Of a stretch of DNA of 64,000 nucleotides, positions 33,721-43,297 are shown piece by piece. The position numbers and the translations under genes were made by a program. Position 1 is the stretch's first letter, and each line of letters starts with the position of its first letter. Source of the stretch: a candidate division KSB1 bacterium (GTDB lineage Bacteria; Zhuqueibacterota; Zhuqueibacteria; Thermofontimicrobiales; Thermofontimicrobiaceae); contig JAPDPQ010000004.1 in NCBI GenBank assembly GCA_034506395.1, positions 1-64,000 on the forward strand. The letters are read 5' to 3'. The notes under the pieces were generated by a model. That model was given only the letters and a program-made list of their open reading frames with translations, did no database searches and was not told where the DNA came from.

Positions 33721-34025
33721 TTTCTTTTCATCGAGAAATACACTTCATCTTTTGGATTAGAAGCGAAAATTGACAAACTTCATGCCATCACTTCAACCCA
33801 ATTCTTATCAGTTTTAATGTTTGGCATTTTATAAAGTTATCTGGTTGGTCATGAAATGCAGCTTGATGCTTTCTAAAAGAACAGTTGAGGATTTTTACCA
33901 CAGTTTTCTTCGGCAGCGATGATCAAACTGATTTATAATAGATTAGCTCTGGGGAAATATTCTACACTTTATTGCTCGATAATTGGGTATTTTAGATTAG
34001 ATCGGAGTGGATTATCGCAGTCTTA

Positions 34026-35387
34026 CTACTTATCGTTGATCTGATAGCGCCTGATTTTATCATAAAGTGTCTTTCGGTCAATCCCCAGCAACCGCGCAGT
34101 TTTGGAGCGATTCCCATCGGTGGCTTTCAATACATGGATGATATGCTCGCGTTCCAGCTCTTCGAGGCTTTTGATTTTGGGGCTGGTTAATTCTTGCTGA
34201 TTGCCATCGAACCAGAGATGCGACGGGAGGCTGGTGATCGAGACCTCATCGCCGTCTTCAATCACCACAGCTCGCTCCACAACATTTTCGAGCTCTCGCA
34301 CATTGCCAGGCCAATGGTAGCGAATGAAAATATCTTTTACCGCAGCACTAAATCCGCGCAACGCTTTTAATCGCCGCTGATTGTATTTTTCAAGAAAGTA
34401 ATTTGCCAAAGGAATGATGTCTTCTTTTCGCTCGCGCAAGGGTGGCAAATGAATTGGGATCACACTAATACGATAAAACAAATCCTCGCGAAAAGTCCCT
34501 TCCTCGACTGCTTGGCGCAGATCCTTATTCGTCGCAGCGATCACACGGACATCGACCTTGATGGTCTCCGTCGATCCCACCCGGCGAATTTCGCGCTCCT
34601 GGATCGCCCGCAGGATCTTCGCTTGGATATTAAGAGATATATTTCCAATTTCATCAAAAAAGAAAGTTCCGCCATTCGCCAACTCGAAACTGCCATGCTT
34701 TGTGGCAATGGCTCCGGTAAAAGAGCCCTTTACATGTCCGAATAGCTCGCTTTCGAATAGGTTCTCCACCAATGAGCTGCAATCCATGGTGAGAAATGGC
34801 TTGTTCCGTCGCAAGCTGTGGAAATGGATTGCCCTGGCGATTAACTCCTTCCCAGTACCTGTCTCCCCGGTGATCAAAACCGTACTGTCAGTTGGCGCCA
34901 CCTTTTGGACCAGCTCATATACTTCAATCATTCGCGGGCTCTCGCCGATAATCGTCTCCACCTGCCCTTCTCTGTCAAATTTCAGACGTCGCGCTCTAAC
35001 ATTTTGCAAAATCGTCCGCTTTTCTAAAATTTTGTCAAGCACATGGCGGATCGTCTCTAAAGAAAAAGGCTTCTGAATATAGTCATAGGCGCCGAATTTC
35101 ATCGCCTCAACCGCAGTTTCCACCGTGCCATAGCCAGTAATGATCACAATATCCATGCGGGGGTTCATCGTCCGTATCTTTTTTAACAGATCGATTCCGC
35201 TGATTCCCGGTAATCTCAAATCAACAAAAGCTAAATCGAATTGACGGCTCTTAATCCTTTCCAAAGCCTGAGCCCCATTCTCAACAATCACCGCTATATG
35301 ATCAGATTTAGCAAAAAATTTTTCAAAGGAAACTCGGATCGCCTCGTCATCGTCGACGACCAACACTTTTAAGTTTGATGAAACCAT
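34026..35387 (-). CDS. NtrC-family sigma-54-dependent response regulator
   Basis: 453 residues; AGGAAAG precedes ATG. Receiver (about 5-120, Asp56 in LAFVDLRLP, Lys in YIQKPF), AAA+ domain with GETGTGKE Walker A (about 176), sigma-54-contact loop GSFTGA (about 223) in place of GAFTGA, Walker B GGTFFFDEIGN, arginine-finger region FREDLFYRISV, then a Fis-type HTH at the end (RSKTARLLGIDRKTLYDKI). It would activate sigma-54 promoters when phosphorylated, probably by the Cache kinase encoded next upstream. Gap 33721-34025 downstream holds nothing that I can identify. Confidence 0.95.
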   Translation of the reverse strand: MVSSNLKVLVVDDDEAIRVSFEKFFAKSDHIAVIVENGAQALERIKSRQFDLAFVDLRLPGISGIDLLKKIRTMNPRMDIVIITGYGTVETAVEAMKFGAYDYIQKPFSLETIRHVLDKILEKRTILQNVRARRLKFDREGQVETIIGESPRMIEVYELVQKVAPTDSTVLITGETGTGKELIARAIHFHSLRRNKPFLTMDCSSLVENLFESELFGHVKGSFTGAIATKHGSFELANGGTFFFDEIGNISLNIQAKILRAIQEREIRRVGSTETIKVDVRVIAATNKDLRQAVEEGTFREDLFYRISVIPIHLPPLRERKEDIIPLANYFLEKYNQRRLKALRGFSAAVKDIFIRYHWPGNVRELENVVERAVVIEDGDEVSITSLPSHLWFDGNQQELTSPKIKSLEELEREHIIHVLKATDGNRSKTARLLGIDRKTLYDKIRRYQINDK

Positions 35388-35717
35388 TGACTTTCCTGAT
35401 CAGACGATTTTCGTTGCTCGTTAATCTTCCAAAAAAATCATTAATGCACTAAAAACTTTTCACATCGGTCTGAGTTGCTAAATTGGATCGTTCCAGAGCT
35501 GATGCCTAAACACGGTAAAATTTGATTCATTATTATGACGGCGAAATCAGAGTGACCCACAGATCGACGAAGAACTGAACGCCCCGTAACCTCGATATTT
35601 GCTTCGAAAGCTTCCCAGTTGACTAACTTTTCTGATATCCGATCCATTGATTTTGTTCTTTTATATGAAACGCAAAATAATCACTCTGATATATGGTTAT
35701 TCGTTCTGATCATTTCT
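35388..35717. other. Gap between Cache kinase and NtrC-type regulator genes
   Basis: 330 nt. One 68-codon minus-strand frame (35441-35647) is open, but it has no ribosome site or recognisable motif. No promoter or hairpin stood out. Confidence 0.4.
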
Positions 35718-37757
35718 TCATTTTTCAGCATCGCTTATCGTTGTACTGGAAGATAGCGCTTCAACAATTCCTTTTTGAGAGCTACTCACTGCGGGTATCT
35801 TAATGGTAAACGTAGAACCTTCGTTGACTTTGCTTTTTACCGACATTCTGCCATGATGTTTTGTGACGATCCCGTAAGCGATTGATAGTCCAAGCCCCGT
35901 GCCCTCTCCCACTTCCTTGGTCGTAAAGAACGGGTCGAAGATCCGATCGATCAGCTCTTCAGGAATTCCACAGCCTGTGTCGGTGACGTCCACCACGACG
36001 AGATCGTTCTTTTTATCGTGCCGGGTGACAAGGGTCAATGTTCCAATTTCTTTCATGGCTTGGACCGCATTCAGGATGATATTCATAAAGACCTGTTGCA
36101 TTTGGGACGGATCACCCAAAATCTGCGGCAAATTGGGATCGAAATCTTTAATGACTTCAATATTATGAAACAGCGCCTGTTTTTCCAGCAGAGATAACGT
36201 ATTGTTCAAAACATCGTTCAGATTGACGTATTCGGACTTGCCTTCCTCCTGACGAGAAAACTGGAGCAGGCCTTTGACAATATCGCGGCAGCGCATGGTT
36301 TGTTTGATAACCTCCTGGAGATTCTCTCGATGCGGATCCTCTGGTTTTAGGTCTTCCAAGACCAAAGAACTCAGAACCAGAATTCCACCTAAGGGGTTAT
36401 TGATTTCATGGGCAATCCCTGCTGCCATCTTGCCCAGCGATGCCAGACGTTGTGATTGGATGAGCGTGTTCTGCATGGCGGCCAATTCTTCGGTTCGTTC
36501 TTTGACTTTCTGCTCTAAGGTATTGGCCCATTGCTCGAGCTCAGCTCGCATTTTTCGCAAACTCGCCACCATTTTGTTAAATGACAGCGCCAATTGTCCA
36601 ATTTCATCTTTGGATTTCACGCGAATGCGATGGTTGAGATCCCCTCTGGCAATGGCCTGGGTCACAGTCACCATTTCGCTCAATGGGCGGGTTATCGAAC
36701 GGGTGATCAAGTAGCTGATCCCTACGATCATGAAAAATCCGATAGTGGCGACAATCATAAAAGTAAAGATCACTTTGTTTCTGATCGCCAGATACGCCTT
36801 TTCCAACAGCCCAACATAAAGGACGCCCACCGTGTTGCCGCTGAAATCTTTAATTGGCTCGTACTCACTAATGTACCAATCGTTCACTACGAAGGCGCGG
36901 CCGGTCCAACGCTCCCCTCGGCTTAATACAGCTTCAGCGACTTCAGCAGAAAGCCGTGTTCCAATTGCGCGCTCCCCACTCGATGTTCGGACGTTCGTTG
37001 AGATCCTTAGATCATTCAAAAAAATCGTAACCGTGCCGACATCCTTGCCCTGATATTTCTCGCCCTCGTACACCAAAGTCCACACTTGGTCAATGATCAT
37101 AAAATTGCGATTAATGAGATGCCCACCATAGAGAACGCCGAGCAACTCTCCCCTATCGTTATAAAAAGGAGCTGCAGCCATCAGCACCAATCCTGAGGTG
37201 AGCTCTTTTAACATTGTAGGTCTAGCCTTTGGGGTATCGAGGATTTGAATTCGGGCTTGCTCTGCCAATTGTTCATTTTCATTTGCGAGCAATTGTTGGC
37301 TCAAAACTTCAGTCCCACTAACCACAGAGCCATTTAGTGCAGCTTTCACAAGCGGAATAACCGAGACATTATCTCCCAATCTATTTTGTTGAAAAAGCCG
37401 AAGCATTACTCGTCCTGAGCTGTCTGCAACTGAAAGAAAGTCCAAATTGCAATCTCGCTGAATTTGCTTGAGCCTAGAAATGAGGCGCGTGCGGTCATTT
37501 TGGTAAATCGTTTGTTGAATCGTATTCCCTGATGCCCCAATATAGATGGAGTTTTCCATCAATTTGAGTTGCTTTTCATAAACCATTCGCGCGGTGTTTA
37601 GGTCATGGTGGACTTTGCTCCTAGCTTGATTCATTAGCGTCTCGTTGACGATCAGCGAACCAATGAACGAAGTGATCAATCCACCCATGCCGAGAATAAA
37701 TACATAAACAGAGATCAACCGGACCCGCAGCGAGAGATTTTGTAATATCGAAATCAC
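35718..37757 (-). CDS. Cache-HAMP sensor histidine kinase
   Basis: 679 residues starting at a GTG with AAGGA 7 nt upstream, inside the end of the previous gene (stop at 37761). TM1 (about 12-35), an extracytoplasmic Cache-type sensor (about 40-315, including GVLYGGHLINRNFMIIDQVW and a GERAIGTRLS stretch), TM2 (about 325-348), HAMP (about 349-402), coiled coil, HisKA with AAGIAHEINNPLGG, HATPase with NAVQAMKE, DTGCGIPEE and GTGLGLSIAYG. This kinase group commonly pairs with NtrC-type regulators, here 330 nt downstream. Cache domains bind small organic acids or amines outside the membrane; formate or another carboxylate is a guess. Confidence 0.93.
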   Translation of the reverse strand: MISILQNLSLRVRLISVYVFILGMGGLITSFIGSLIVNETLMNQARSKVHHDLNTARMVYEKQLKLMENSIYIGASGNTIQQTIYQNDRTRLISRLKQIQRDCNLDFLSVADSSGRVMLRLFQQNRLGDNVSVIPLVKAALNGSVVSGTEVLSQQLLANENEQLAEQARIQILDTPKARPTMLKELTSGLVLMAAAPFYNDRGELLGVLYGGHLINRNFMIIDQVWTLVYEGEKYQGKDVGTVTIFLNDLRISTNVRTSSGERAIGTRLSAEVAEAVLSRGERWTGRAFVVNDWYISEYEPIKDFSGNTVGVLYVGLLEKAYLAIRNKVIFTFMIVATIGFFMIVGISYLITRSITRPLSEMVTVTQAIARGDLNHRIRVKSKDEIGQLALSFNKMVASLRKMRAELEQWANTLEQKVKERTEELAAMQNTLIQSQRLASLGKMAAGIAHEINNPLGGILVLSSLVLEDLKPEDPHRENLQEVIKQTMRCRDIVKGLLQFSRQEEGKSEYVNLNDVLNNTLSLLEKQALFHNIEVIKDFDPNLPQILGDPSQMQQVFMNIILNAVQAMKEIGTLTLVTRHDKKNDLVVVDVTDTGCGIPEELIDRIFDPFFTTKEVGEGTGLGLSIAYGIVTKHHGRMSVKSKVNEGSTFTIKIPAVSSSQKGIVEALSSSTTISDAEK

Positions 37758-37760
37758 GCT

Positions 37761-38867
37761 TTAATCCTTTTGCTTTGGCAAATAGACATGAAAACATGAG
37801 CCTTGATTTACGACGCTCTCTACCTCTAATTGCCCTCCGATTTCATCGACAATTTTTTTGCAAATTGGCAGTCCCAAGCCAGTACCACTGATATTTTTTG
37901 TGGACTCATCCCTCACTCGATAAAATTCTTCAAAAATCAGCTCCAACTTATCCTGTGGAATACCAATCCCAGTGTCTCGGACCGAGACAATCACATAATC
38001 AGGGTCGACCCGAGCGGTCAGATGAACCTCCCCAGGTCGTTTGTTGTATTTGATGGCGTTCACAATCAAATTCGAAAAGAGCATTCTCAGGCATTGTTCA
38101 TGACCCTTCACCGCAGGTAAATCGTCTGAAATGTCGCCATGAATCATGACTTGCTGCTCTTTTGCTTGGTCTGAGTAACACAATACCAGATCATCAATGA
38201 TCGGCTTCAATTTCACTGGTTCTAAGCATTGGACAAATTGCCCGCTTTCGATTTTTGCAATGGTCAACCAATCTTGAATGATCGCAATGAGCTCTTTTAA
38301 GCGAACAATTGACCGATCGATCCATTCGCGCTGGATAGTGTGTTTCTCGGGTGAATCTTCTAGATGTTTCAGAACTTCCAGATATTGATGGATGGCAACC
38401 AGAGGGGATTGTAGTTGATGGGAGACAAAGGTCAAGAAACGACGCTGCAAATGCTCCTTCTCCTGCTTCAAGCGTCGCGACTGTTCGGCCAACTCCGAGC
38501 GCTCTATTCCGCGTTTGATAATTAATCGCAATTCATCAGGAGTAAACGGTTTGGGCAGAAAATCATAGGCACCCGCTTTCATCGCATCCACCGCAGTGCC
38601 AATCGTCGCATATCCCGTGATCACCACGATACATATGTCAGGATCCACCTGATGAACCCGAGAAATGACCTCCATGCCACCAATTTTTGGCATCTTTAAA
38701 TCCACCACTAGAAGATCTGGTCGCTGCCGATGAATAGCCGCTAACCCTTGCTCCCCATCCTCATAGGTTTCGACTAAATACCCTTCTTTATCAAGGATCT
38801 TAAAGCAAGATAATCGCATCACTGGATCATCGTCGATGACGATAATCCTTTTTTTTGTTTTTTCCAT
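37761..38867 (-). CDS. Receiver-histidine kinase
   Basis: 368 residues. N-terminal receiver (about 6-120): VIDDDP, phospho-Asp56 in LLVVDLKMP, Lys in FLPKPF. A linker coiled coil leads to HisKA with phospho-acceptor His150 in FVSHQLQSPLVAI (HQLQSP instead of HELxxP) and HATPase with NLIVNAIKYN, DTGIGIP and GTGLGLPI. It is cytoplasmic, without PAS. It overlaps the regulatory region of the Cache kinase: the stop is 3 nt before that GTG start, so the two are co-translated. Both may phosphorylate shared receivers. Confidence 0.92.
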   Translation of the reverse strand: MEKTKKRIIVIDDDPVMRLSCFKILDKEGYLVETYEDGEQGLAAIHRQRPDLLVVDLKMPKIGGMEVISRVHQVDPDICIVVITGYATIGTAVDAMKAGAYDFLPKPFTPDELRLIIKRGIERSELAEQSRRLKQEKEHLQRRFLTFVSHQLQSPLVAIHQYLEVLKHLEDSPEKHTIQREWIDRSIVRLKELIAIIQDWLTIAKIESGQFVQCLEPVKLKPIIDDLVLCYSDQAKEQQVMIHGDISDDLPAVKGHEQCLRMLFSNLIVNAIKYNKRPGEVHLTARVDPDYVIVSVRDTGIGIPQDKLELIFEEFYRVRDESTKNISGTGLGLPICKKIVDEIGGQLEVESVVNQGSCFHVYLPKQKD

Positions 38868-38974
38868 AATCCGCAGGCACTTGATGGAACACGATTCGAC
38901 CAGCAGGAACTATCGAATTACCAGCCTCAGAAATAATTTCGAATTTTCCTTCAAAGATAGGAATCAATGATGCA

Positions 38975-39379
38975 TTATTTGTTTAACAATTTTTTCACCA
39001 TATCTAAAAATTTGGGGATATCCACTGGCTTGGTCAAATAATAATCGGGCATGATCATTTCAACTTCCCCAGCAGCCTTGGGAAATCTCGATAATGGGTC
39101 CTGCTGAATTGAGGAAACCATTAAGATGGGCAAATTTTTGTATTCCTCATATTCTTTTTGAAATTTAATCACCTGATTGATCAGATAGCCTTCATCAATG
39201 GTTTCCATCATAATGTCGAGTACGATCAAATCTGGTTTTTCTGATTTGATCATTTCGAGGCCTCGCTTGCCCGATTCAGCTTCGAGTACCTCATAATTGT
39301 GGCTCTTTAACAGTGTTCCAATTGAGATCCGAAAATCCTCGTCGTCGTCGATGATTAGTATTTTCTGCCTCTCTGACAT
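38975..39379 (-). CDS. Single-domain response regulator (receiver)
   Basis: 134 residues from the ATG at 39379, preceded by TGGAG with 7-nt spacing; an ATG at 39391 overlaps that site. Acidic pair IIDDDED, phospho-Asp55 in LIVLDIMME, Ser in LMVSSIQ, Lys in YLTKPVD. It has an extended loop after beta-3 (INQVIKFQKEYEEYKNL), a feature of a receiver subgroup often placed in such clusters. Close paralog of the 22144 receiver. It is first or second in the minus-strand signalling run. Confidence 0.9.
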   Translation of the reverse strand: MSERQKILIIDDDEDFRISIGTLLKSHNYEVLEAESGKRGLEMIKSEKPDLIVLDIMMETIDEGYLINQVIKFQKEYEEYKNLPILMVSSIQQDPLSRFPKAAGEVEMIMPDYYLTKPVDIPKFLDMVKKLLNK

Positions 39380-39518
39380 CTCATGCTCCATTTTTGATGA
39401 TCACCGGTTTTTAGAACAACCTCTGTATTGTCAGTTTATTTATCTTCCCATTCCTGCAGAAATGGACCAGTGCATCGGGCCTCGACTCAAATGCTGAACC
39501 GCTGTTGCGAAGAGCACT

Positions 39519-39881
39519 CTATTCATCTCCCCACTTCAATGACACCAGCATCCTCGCTAACTCGCGATCTTGAGCATTAACGCACCTTTTCTCACATGCG
39601 GCCATCGTATTGCGCGTATTACAATGATTGTTGCATTCGTCGGTGCCATATAGGTCCTGAATGGACTCAAATTTTCGATGCAACAGATGACGAAGCTTGG
39701 GAGTTAATACCGACGTCGTGCTCCCACAGGATCTATGTTCAAAAATAATGCAATTCGCGTCTGGGTGCCCTGGAATGACTTGCAGCCAAAGCACCCTTAT
39801 GTCTTTATCCTGAATAAATTCATCGACGGTCTTCCAGATCTTTTTGCATGCACCGCATTGCTTGAACTTCTCGTTGGTCAT
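39519..39881 (-). CDS. Cys-rich hypothetical protein at the head of the signalling run
   Basis: 120 residues with ten Cys: CGAC (about 9-12) followed by Lys-Lys-Ile-Trp, two central Cys (ANCIIFEHRSCGS, about 44-52), and a C-terminal group CNNHC...CEKRC (about 82-100). The spacing suggests one or more metal sites (zinc, iron-sulfur or heme). FEHRSCGSTTSVLTP is a distinctive segment I cannot place in a named family. No signal peptide, so cytoplasmic. It lies 139 nt upstream of the receiver at 38975 on the same strand. A redox or metal sensing role for the kinase cluster is possible but is inference. Confidence 0.65.
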   Translation of the reverse strand: MTNEKFKQCGACKKIWKTVDEFIQDKDIRVLWLQVIPGHPDANCIIFEHRSCGSTTSVLTPKLRHLLHRKFESIQDLYGTDECNNHCNTRNTMAACEKRCVNAQDRELARMLVSLKWGDE

Positions 39882-40446
39882 TCAAATCCGTAGCTTTTAT
39901 CACTTATACTTCTGCAAAATTGATTTTTTTATCGTTTCGGACGGATCGGAAAACTTATGGAATCTGCGCATTCCAGGCTATTGATAAAAGTTTTCACTTG
40001 CAATTGCAACGTAATGACAGATTCGAATATTTTGATGGGAAATCCTATTGCCAAATCAACCGTCCAATCTATGACTCATTTAAGCTAACCAATTCACTTG
40101 AAAAAGTCAAGCTATTTTTCAATTCTACTGCTTTTGGTAAAAATATGGAAGTCAAGCCGAATCGAAACGCCCTTCAAACCAGCGATCGACTTTTCAAAAA
40201 TAGTGCATGGAACTTTCATTTGCACTCCAAATTTTAGCAATGCTTGCTGGCGATGTTTTTATAGTGAAAAAGTAGTTCGCTCTGCAAAATTGGTCTTTGA
40301 ATAGAGCTTCTCTGTGACTTTGTGATTAGCAGAATGAACGAATAAATCGCACATTATGGACAACAGATCTAATTACTGTATTCGTTCATTCTTCAGCAAT
40401 CTACAAAATTGAGTGATTCAAATGCTTTTCGTTCTCCATTTTCCAG
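39882..40446. other. 565-nt gene-poor gap upstream of the Cys-rich gene
   Basis: A 105-codon plus-strand frame (39920-40237) has no ribosome site and low-complexity composition, so it is not called. The only structure seen is the inverted repeat at 40331-40392. Confidence 0.5.
40331..40392 (-). terminator. 14-bp inverted repeat downstream of the GH3 gene
   Basis: AGAATGAACGAATA and TATTCGTTCATTCT pair perfectly across a 34-nt loop, 55 nt past the GH3 stop. No U tract follows on the minus strand, so it is either a weak terminator or a binding site. Confidence 0.45.
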
Positions 40447-43086
40447 TTATTTTGTGACTTCAAAGCTTCCCTGCAACCGAATGTCCTCGGAGGAGCTTCC
40501 GATTTGAACATCGAACTGACCTGGCTCTAAAACCCATTTCATATTGGCGTCCCAAAGCGATATATCATCTTTCGTGAGTTGGAAAGTAATCGTTATGTTT
40601 TCGCCAGGGTTAAGATGGACCCGCTGAAAGCCCCGCAATTCTTTAACAGGTCGAGCGACGCTGGCAACTGGATCGTGGATATAAAGCTGAGCCACTTCAT
40701 CGCCTGCCATGGTTCCGACATTTTTAATATCAAATGAGATTTTTACCTGCCCGTCAGATCTCATTTTAGGTGGATCGATTTGTAGATTGCTATATTCAAA
40801 GTCGGTATAGCTTAAGCCAAATCCGAATGGAAACAGCGGTTTTCCGCTGAGGTCAACATAATCATAGCCTCGGCCTGTCGGCTTATGATTGTAATAAAGC
40901 GGCACCTGACCAACGTACTGTGGAAACGTGATGGGCAATTTTCCTCCGGGATTGTAATCTCCGAATAGGACATCGGCGATGGCGTTGCCACCATCCTCGC
41001 CTAAGTACCATGCCTCCACAATCGCCTGAACTTTGTCCTTCCAATTTTGCATGGTGACGGCACTTCCATTTATCAGCACAACAACAGTGGGAGTACCAGT
41101 ATTTGCGACACTTGAAATCAAATCTTCTTGCATTCCCGGAAGGTCCAGTTTGGAGCGATCCATCCCTTCCCCTTCGACAATGCCGACGAACACGATCGCC
41201 GCATCGGCATTTTTAGCCGCTTGTACTGCCTCGGCAATGTCACGCCCATAGTCTGGCTGATAGTTCCAGCCCAGGCTGGCATAGGCACCCCCAGCATTTT
41301 CATAATACTCCATTTTAATGTCATATTGGCGATTCTTTTCGAGCGTAACATTCACCGTATTGGTCATTGGAGCACGGTCCCTCCAATACTCGATCAACAG
41401 TTTTCCGTCCAAAAACAGCCTGACACCATCATCTGTGGTCACGCCAATTTGATAATCGCCACTAGCTGGTGGCGTCAACTTACCGGTCCAGCGAACTGAA
41501 AATTGCTCGGCGTTGATGGCCGCATCTGGGGATTGACCACCCCAATCGAAATGAATTTCGGGGTCCACACGAACCAGCGCTGGCTTGCCAGTGAGATCCT
41601 TATTGTTGAAATATTCACCCAGTAAGCCATGCTCTCCTGGTTTGGCGCCAGTTGGGGTCAGATATTGTTCCCGGATCGTTGGCAGCGCAAGCACTTCAAG
41701 ATGACAACCACGCTTATAGGTCACTTGGGTCGCGACATCCACTTTCGCCTTAATTCCTTCCAGCGGACTCACGGTTTTTATTCCAGAACCGCTATATCCG
41801 CCCAATTTCACCACATTAGCGAGCGGCCCAATGACAGCTATCGATTTAAGATCTTTTTTAAGCGGCAAAACTCGATTTTCGTTCTTTAATAACACAATGG
41901 CCTCTTGAGCTGCCCGACGCACCAATTGACGCCGCGATTCGGTATTAATGATCCTCTCGGCAGCATCGGGATCAACATAGGGATTTTCGAACAGACCGAG
42001 TTGAAATTTGACCGAGAGAACTCTGCGCACAGCTTGGTCGATCGTGCGTTCTGAAATCATCCCTTGTTTCACTGCTTCCAATAAAGGTTCACCAAAAATA
42101 TAGGCACTAGGTAACTCGATATCCATGCCAGCCTCAATAGCTTGCTTTGCCGCTTCGGATTTGCTCGCTGCGGTCCGATGGAGATCGAATATGCCACCGA
42201 CTGAACCATAGTCCGATACGACAAAACCAGAGAAGCCCCATTCCTCCCGCAAAATTTTGGTCAGTAGCCAAGGATTGGCCGAACATGGCAAGCCATCCAA
42301 TGAGTTATAAGCTGCCATGACCGATCTCGCCTTCCCTTCTTGAAAACAAGCCTTGAATGCGGGAAAATAGATTTCTCTGAGCAGCCGCTCCGAAAAATGA
42401 ACTGGGTTGCTATCGCGTCCGCCATCTCCAACATTGGCAGCATAATGCTTGGGGGTAGTTACAACGCCTGAATCCTCAAAACTTCTGCAAAAAGCAGCCC
42501 CCATTTTAGCAGTTAAATAAGGATCTTCACCATAGGTCTCTTCAACTCTGCCCCAGCGCACATCCCGAGCGATGTTCACCACTGGTGATAACACCTGGCG
42601 AATGCCGCGGCTTTTGGTCTCCGACGCAATCGCGCCCGCAACCAGCCGCATCAAATCGACATCCCATGTTGCTGCTAATGCGATCGCCTGAGGAAAGCTG
42701 GTAGCCCCCTTGGCAAGCAGGCCATGCAGCGCCTCATCGTGCATCAATATCGGGATTCCCAAACGCGTCTGCTCGACCGCCACTTTCTGAAGTTGATTAT
42801 ATTTTTCTGCCGCTTCTTTAGCAGAGTATGGCCGAAGCACCACCCCCACATTTCCGACTAGCTCTTTTATTTTCGCCTCTGCATTTTCAACATCCGAAAT
42901 CACACATTGCAGTTGACCAATTTTTTCATCCAACGTCATCCGGCCTAATAAATCGTCTACTCGTTTTTGAATTGCTAACTTCGCATTTTTGTATGGGGGG
43001 ATTTTTTCGTTGCTACAATTGAACAGTGTGCTTGAACAAAAGATAAACAGGATCATCAACCAGGCGAATAGGGCCCTTAAACTCAT
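40447..43086 (-). CDS. GH3 beta-glucosidase lipoprotein with PA14 insert
   Basis: 879 residues from the ATG at 43086, preceded by TTGGAGGAGG with 5-nt spacing. Signal peptide with a lipobox-like FNCS (Cys about 24). GH3 N-domain (about 40-340) with PILMHDEALHG, PKHYAAN (about 216) and the nucleophile Asp in FVVSDYG (about 292). The C-domain is interrupted at about 470-610 by a PA14 domain (GLLGEYFNN, TTDDGVRLFLDGKLLIEYWR). It resumes with VVVLINGSAVTMQNW and GKLPITFP, then a fibronectin-III-like end domain (about 780-875). It hydrolyses beta-glucosides or beta-xylosides, probably at the cell surface. The PA14 insert is known to shape substrate choice in GH3 enzymes. It stands alone. Confidence 0.93.
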   Translation of the reverse strand: MSLRALFAWLMILFIFCSSTLFNCSNEKIPPYKNAKLAIQKRVDDLLGRMTLDEKIGQLQCVISDVENAEAKIKELVGNVGVVLRPYSAKEAAEKYNQLQKVAVEQTRLGIPILMHDEALHGLLAKGATSFPQAIALAATWDVDLMRLVAGAIASETKSRGIRQVLSPVVNIARDVRWGRVEETYGEDPYLTAKMGAAFCRSFEDSGVVTTPKHYAANVGDGGRDSNPVHFSERLLREIYFPAFKACFQEGKARSVMAAYNSLDGLPCSANPWLLTKILREEWGFSGFVVSDYGSVGGIFDLHRTAASKSEAAKQAIEAGMDIELPSAYIFGEPLLEAVKQGMISERTIDQAVRRVLSVKFQLGLFENPYVDPDAAERIINTESRRQLVRRAAQEAIVLLKNENRVLPLKKDLKSIAVIGPLANVVKLGGYSGSGIKTVSPLEGIKAKVDVATQVTYKRGCHLEVLALPTIREQYLTPTGAKPGEHGLLGEYFNNKDLTGKPALVRVDPEIHFDWGGQSPDAAINAEQFSVRWTGKLTPPASGDYQIGVTTDDGVRLFLDGKLLIEYWRDRAPMTNTVNVTLEKNRQYDIKMEYYENAGGAYASLGWNYQPDYGRDIAEAVQAAKNADAAIVFVGIVEGEGMDRSKLDLPGMQEDLISSVANTGTPTVVVLINGSAVTMQNWKDKVQAIVEAWYLGEDGGNAIADVLFGDYNPGGKLPITFPQYVGQVPLYYNHKPTGRGYDYVDLSGKPLFPFGFGLSYTDFEYSNLQIDPPKMRSDGQVKISFDIKNVGTMAGDEVAQLYIHDPVASVARPVKELRGFQRVHLNPGENITITFQLTKDDISLWDANMKWVLEPGQFDVQIGSSSEDIRLQGSFEVTK

Positions 43087-43297
43087 TTTGACCTCCTCCA
43101 ATTTTTAATTTGGTCTGCTATGAATTTCTTATCATCGAACTCGCTTTTCAGGTTATTCTGCTCGCAACGAAAATCAATTTCATAGTAAGGAAAACCGGTA
43201 TTCAAAGACTTTATTAGGAATTTTTGTATTATCTTCGGCGGACTTAACGCATCCAGGTGAATCCATAGACATAGGTGAAGCTTGACCAAGAGCCGCT

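Noticed and set aside
35441..35647. 68-codon minus-strand frame between kinase and regulator genes
   Set aside because: No ribosome site, no motif and no composition typical of the neighbours.
39920..40237. 105-codon plus-strand frame
   Set aside because: No ribosome site or recognisable domain; orientation opposite to all neighbours.
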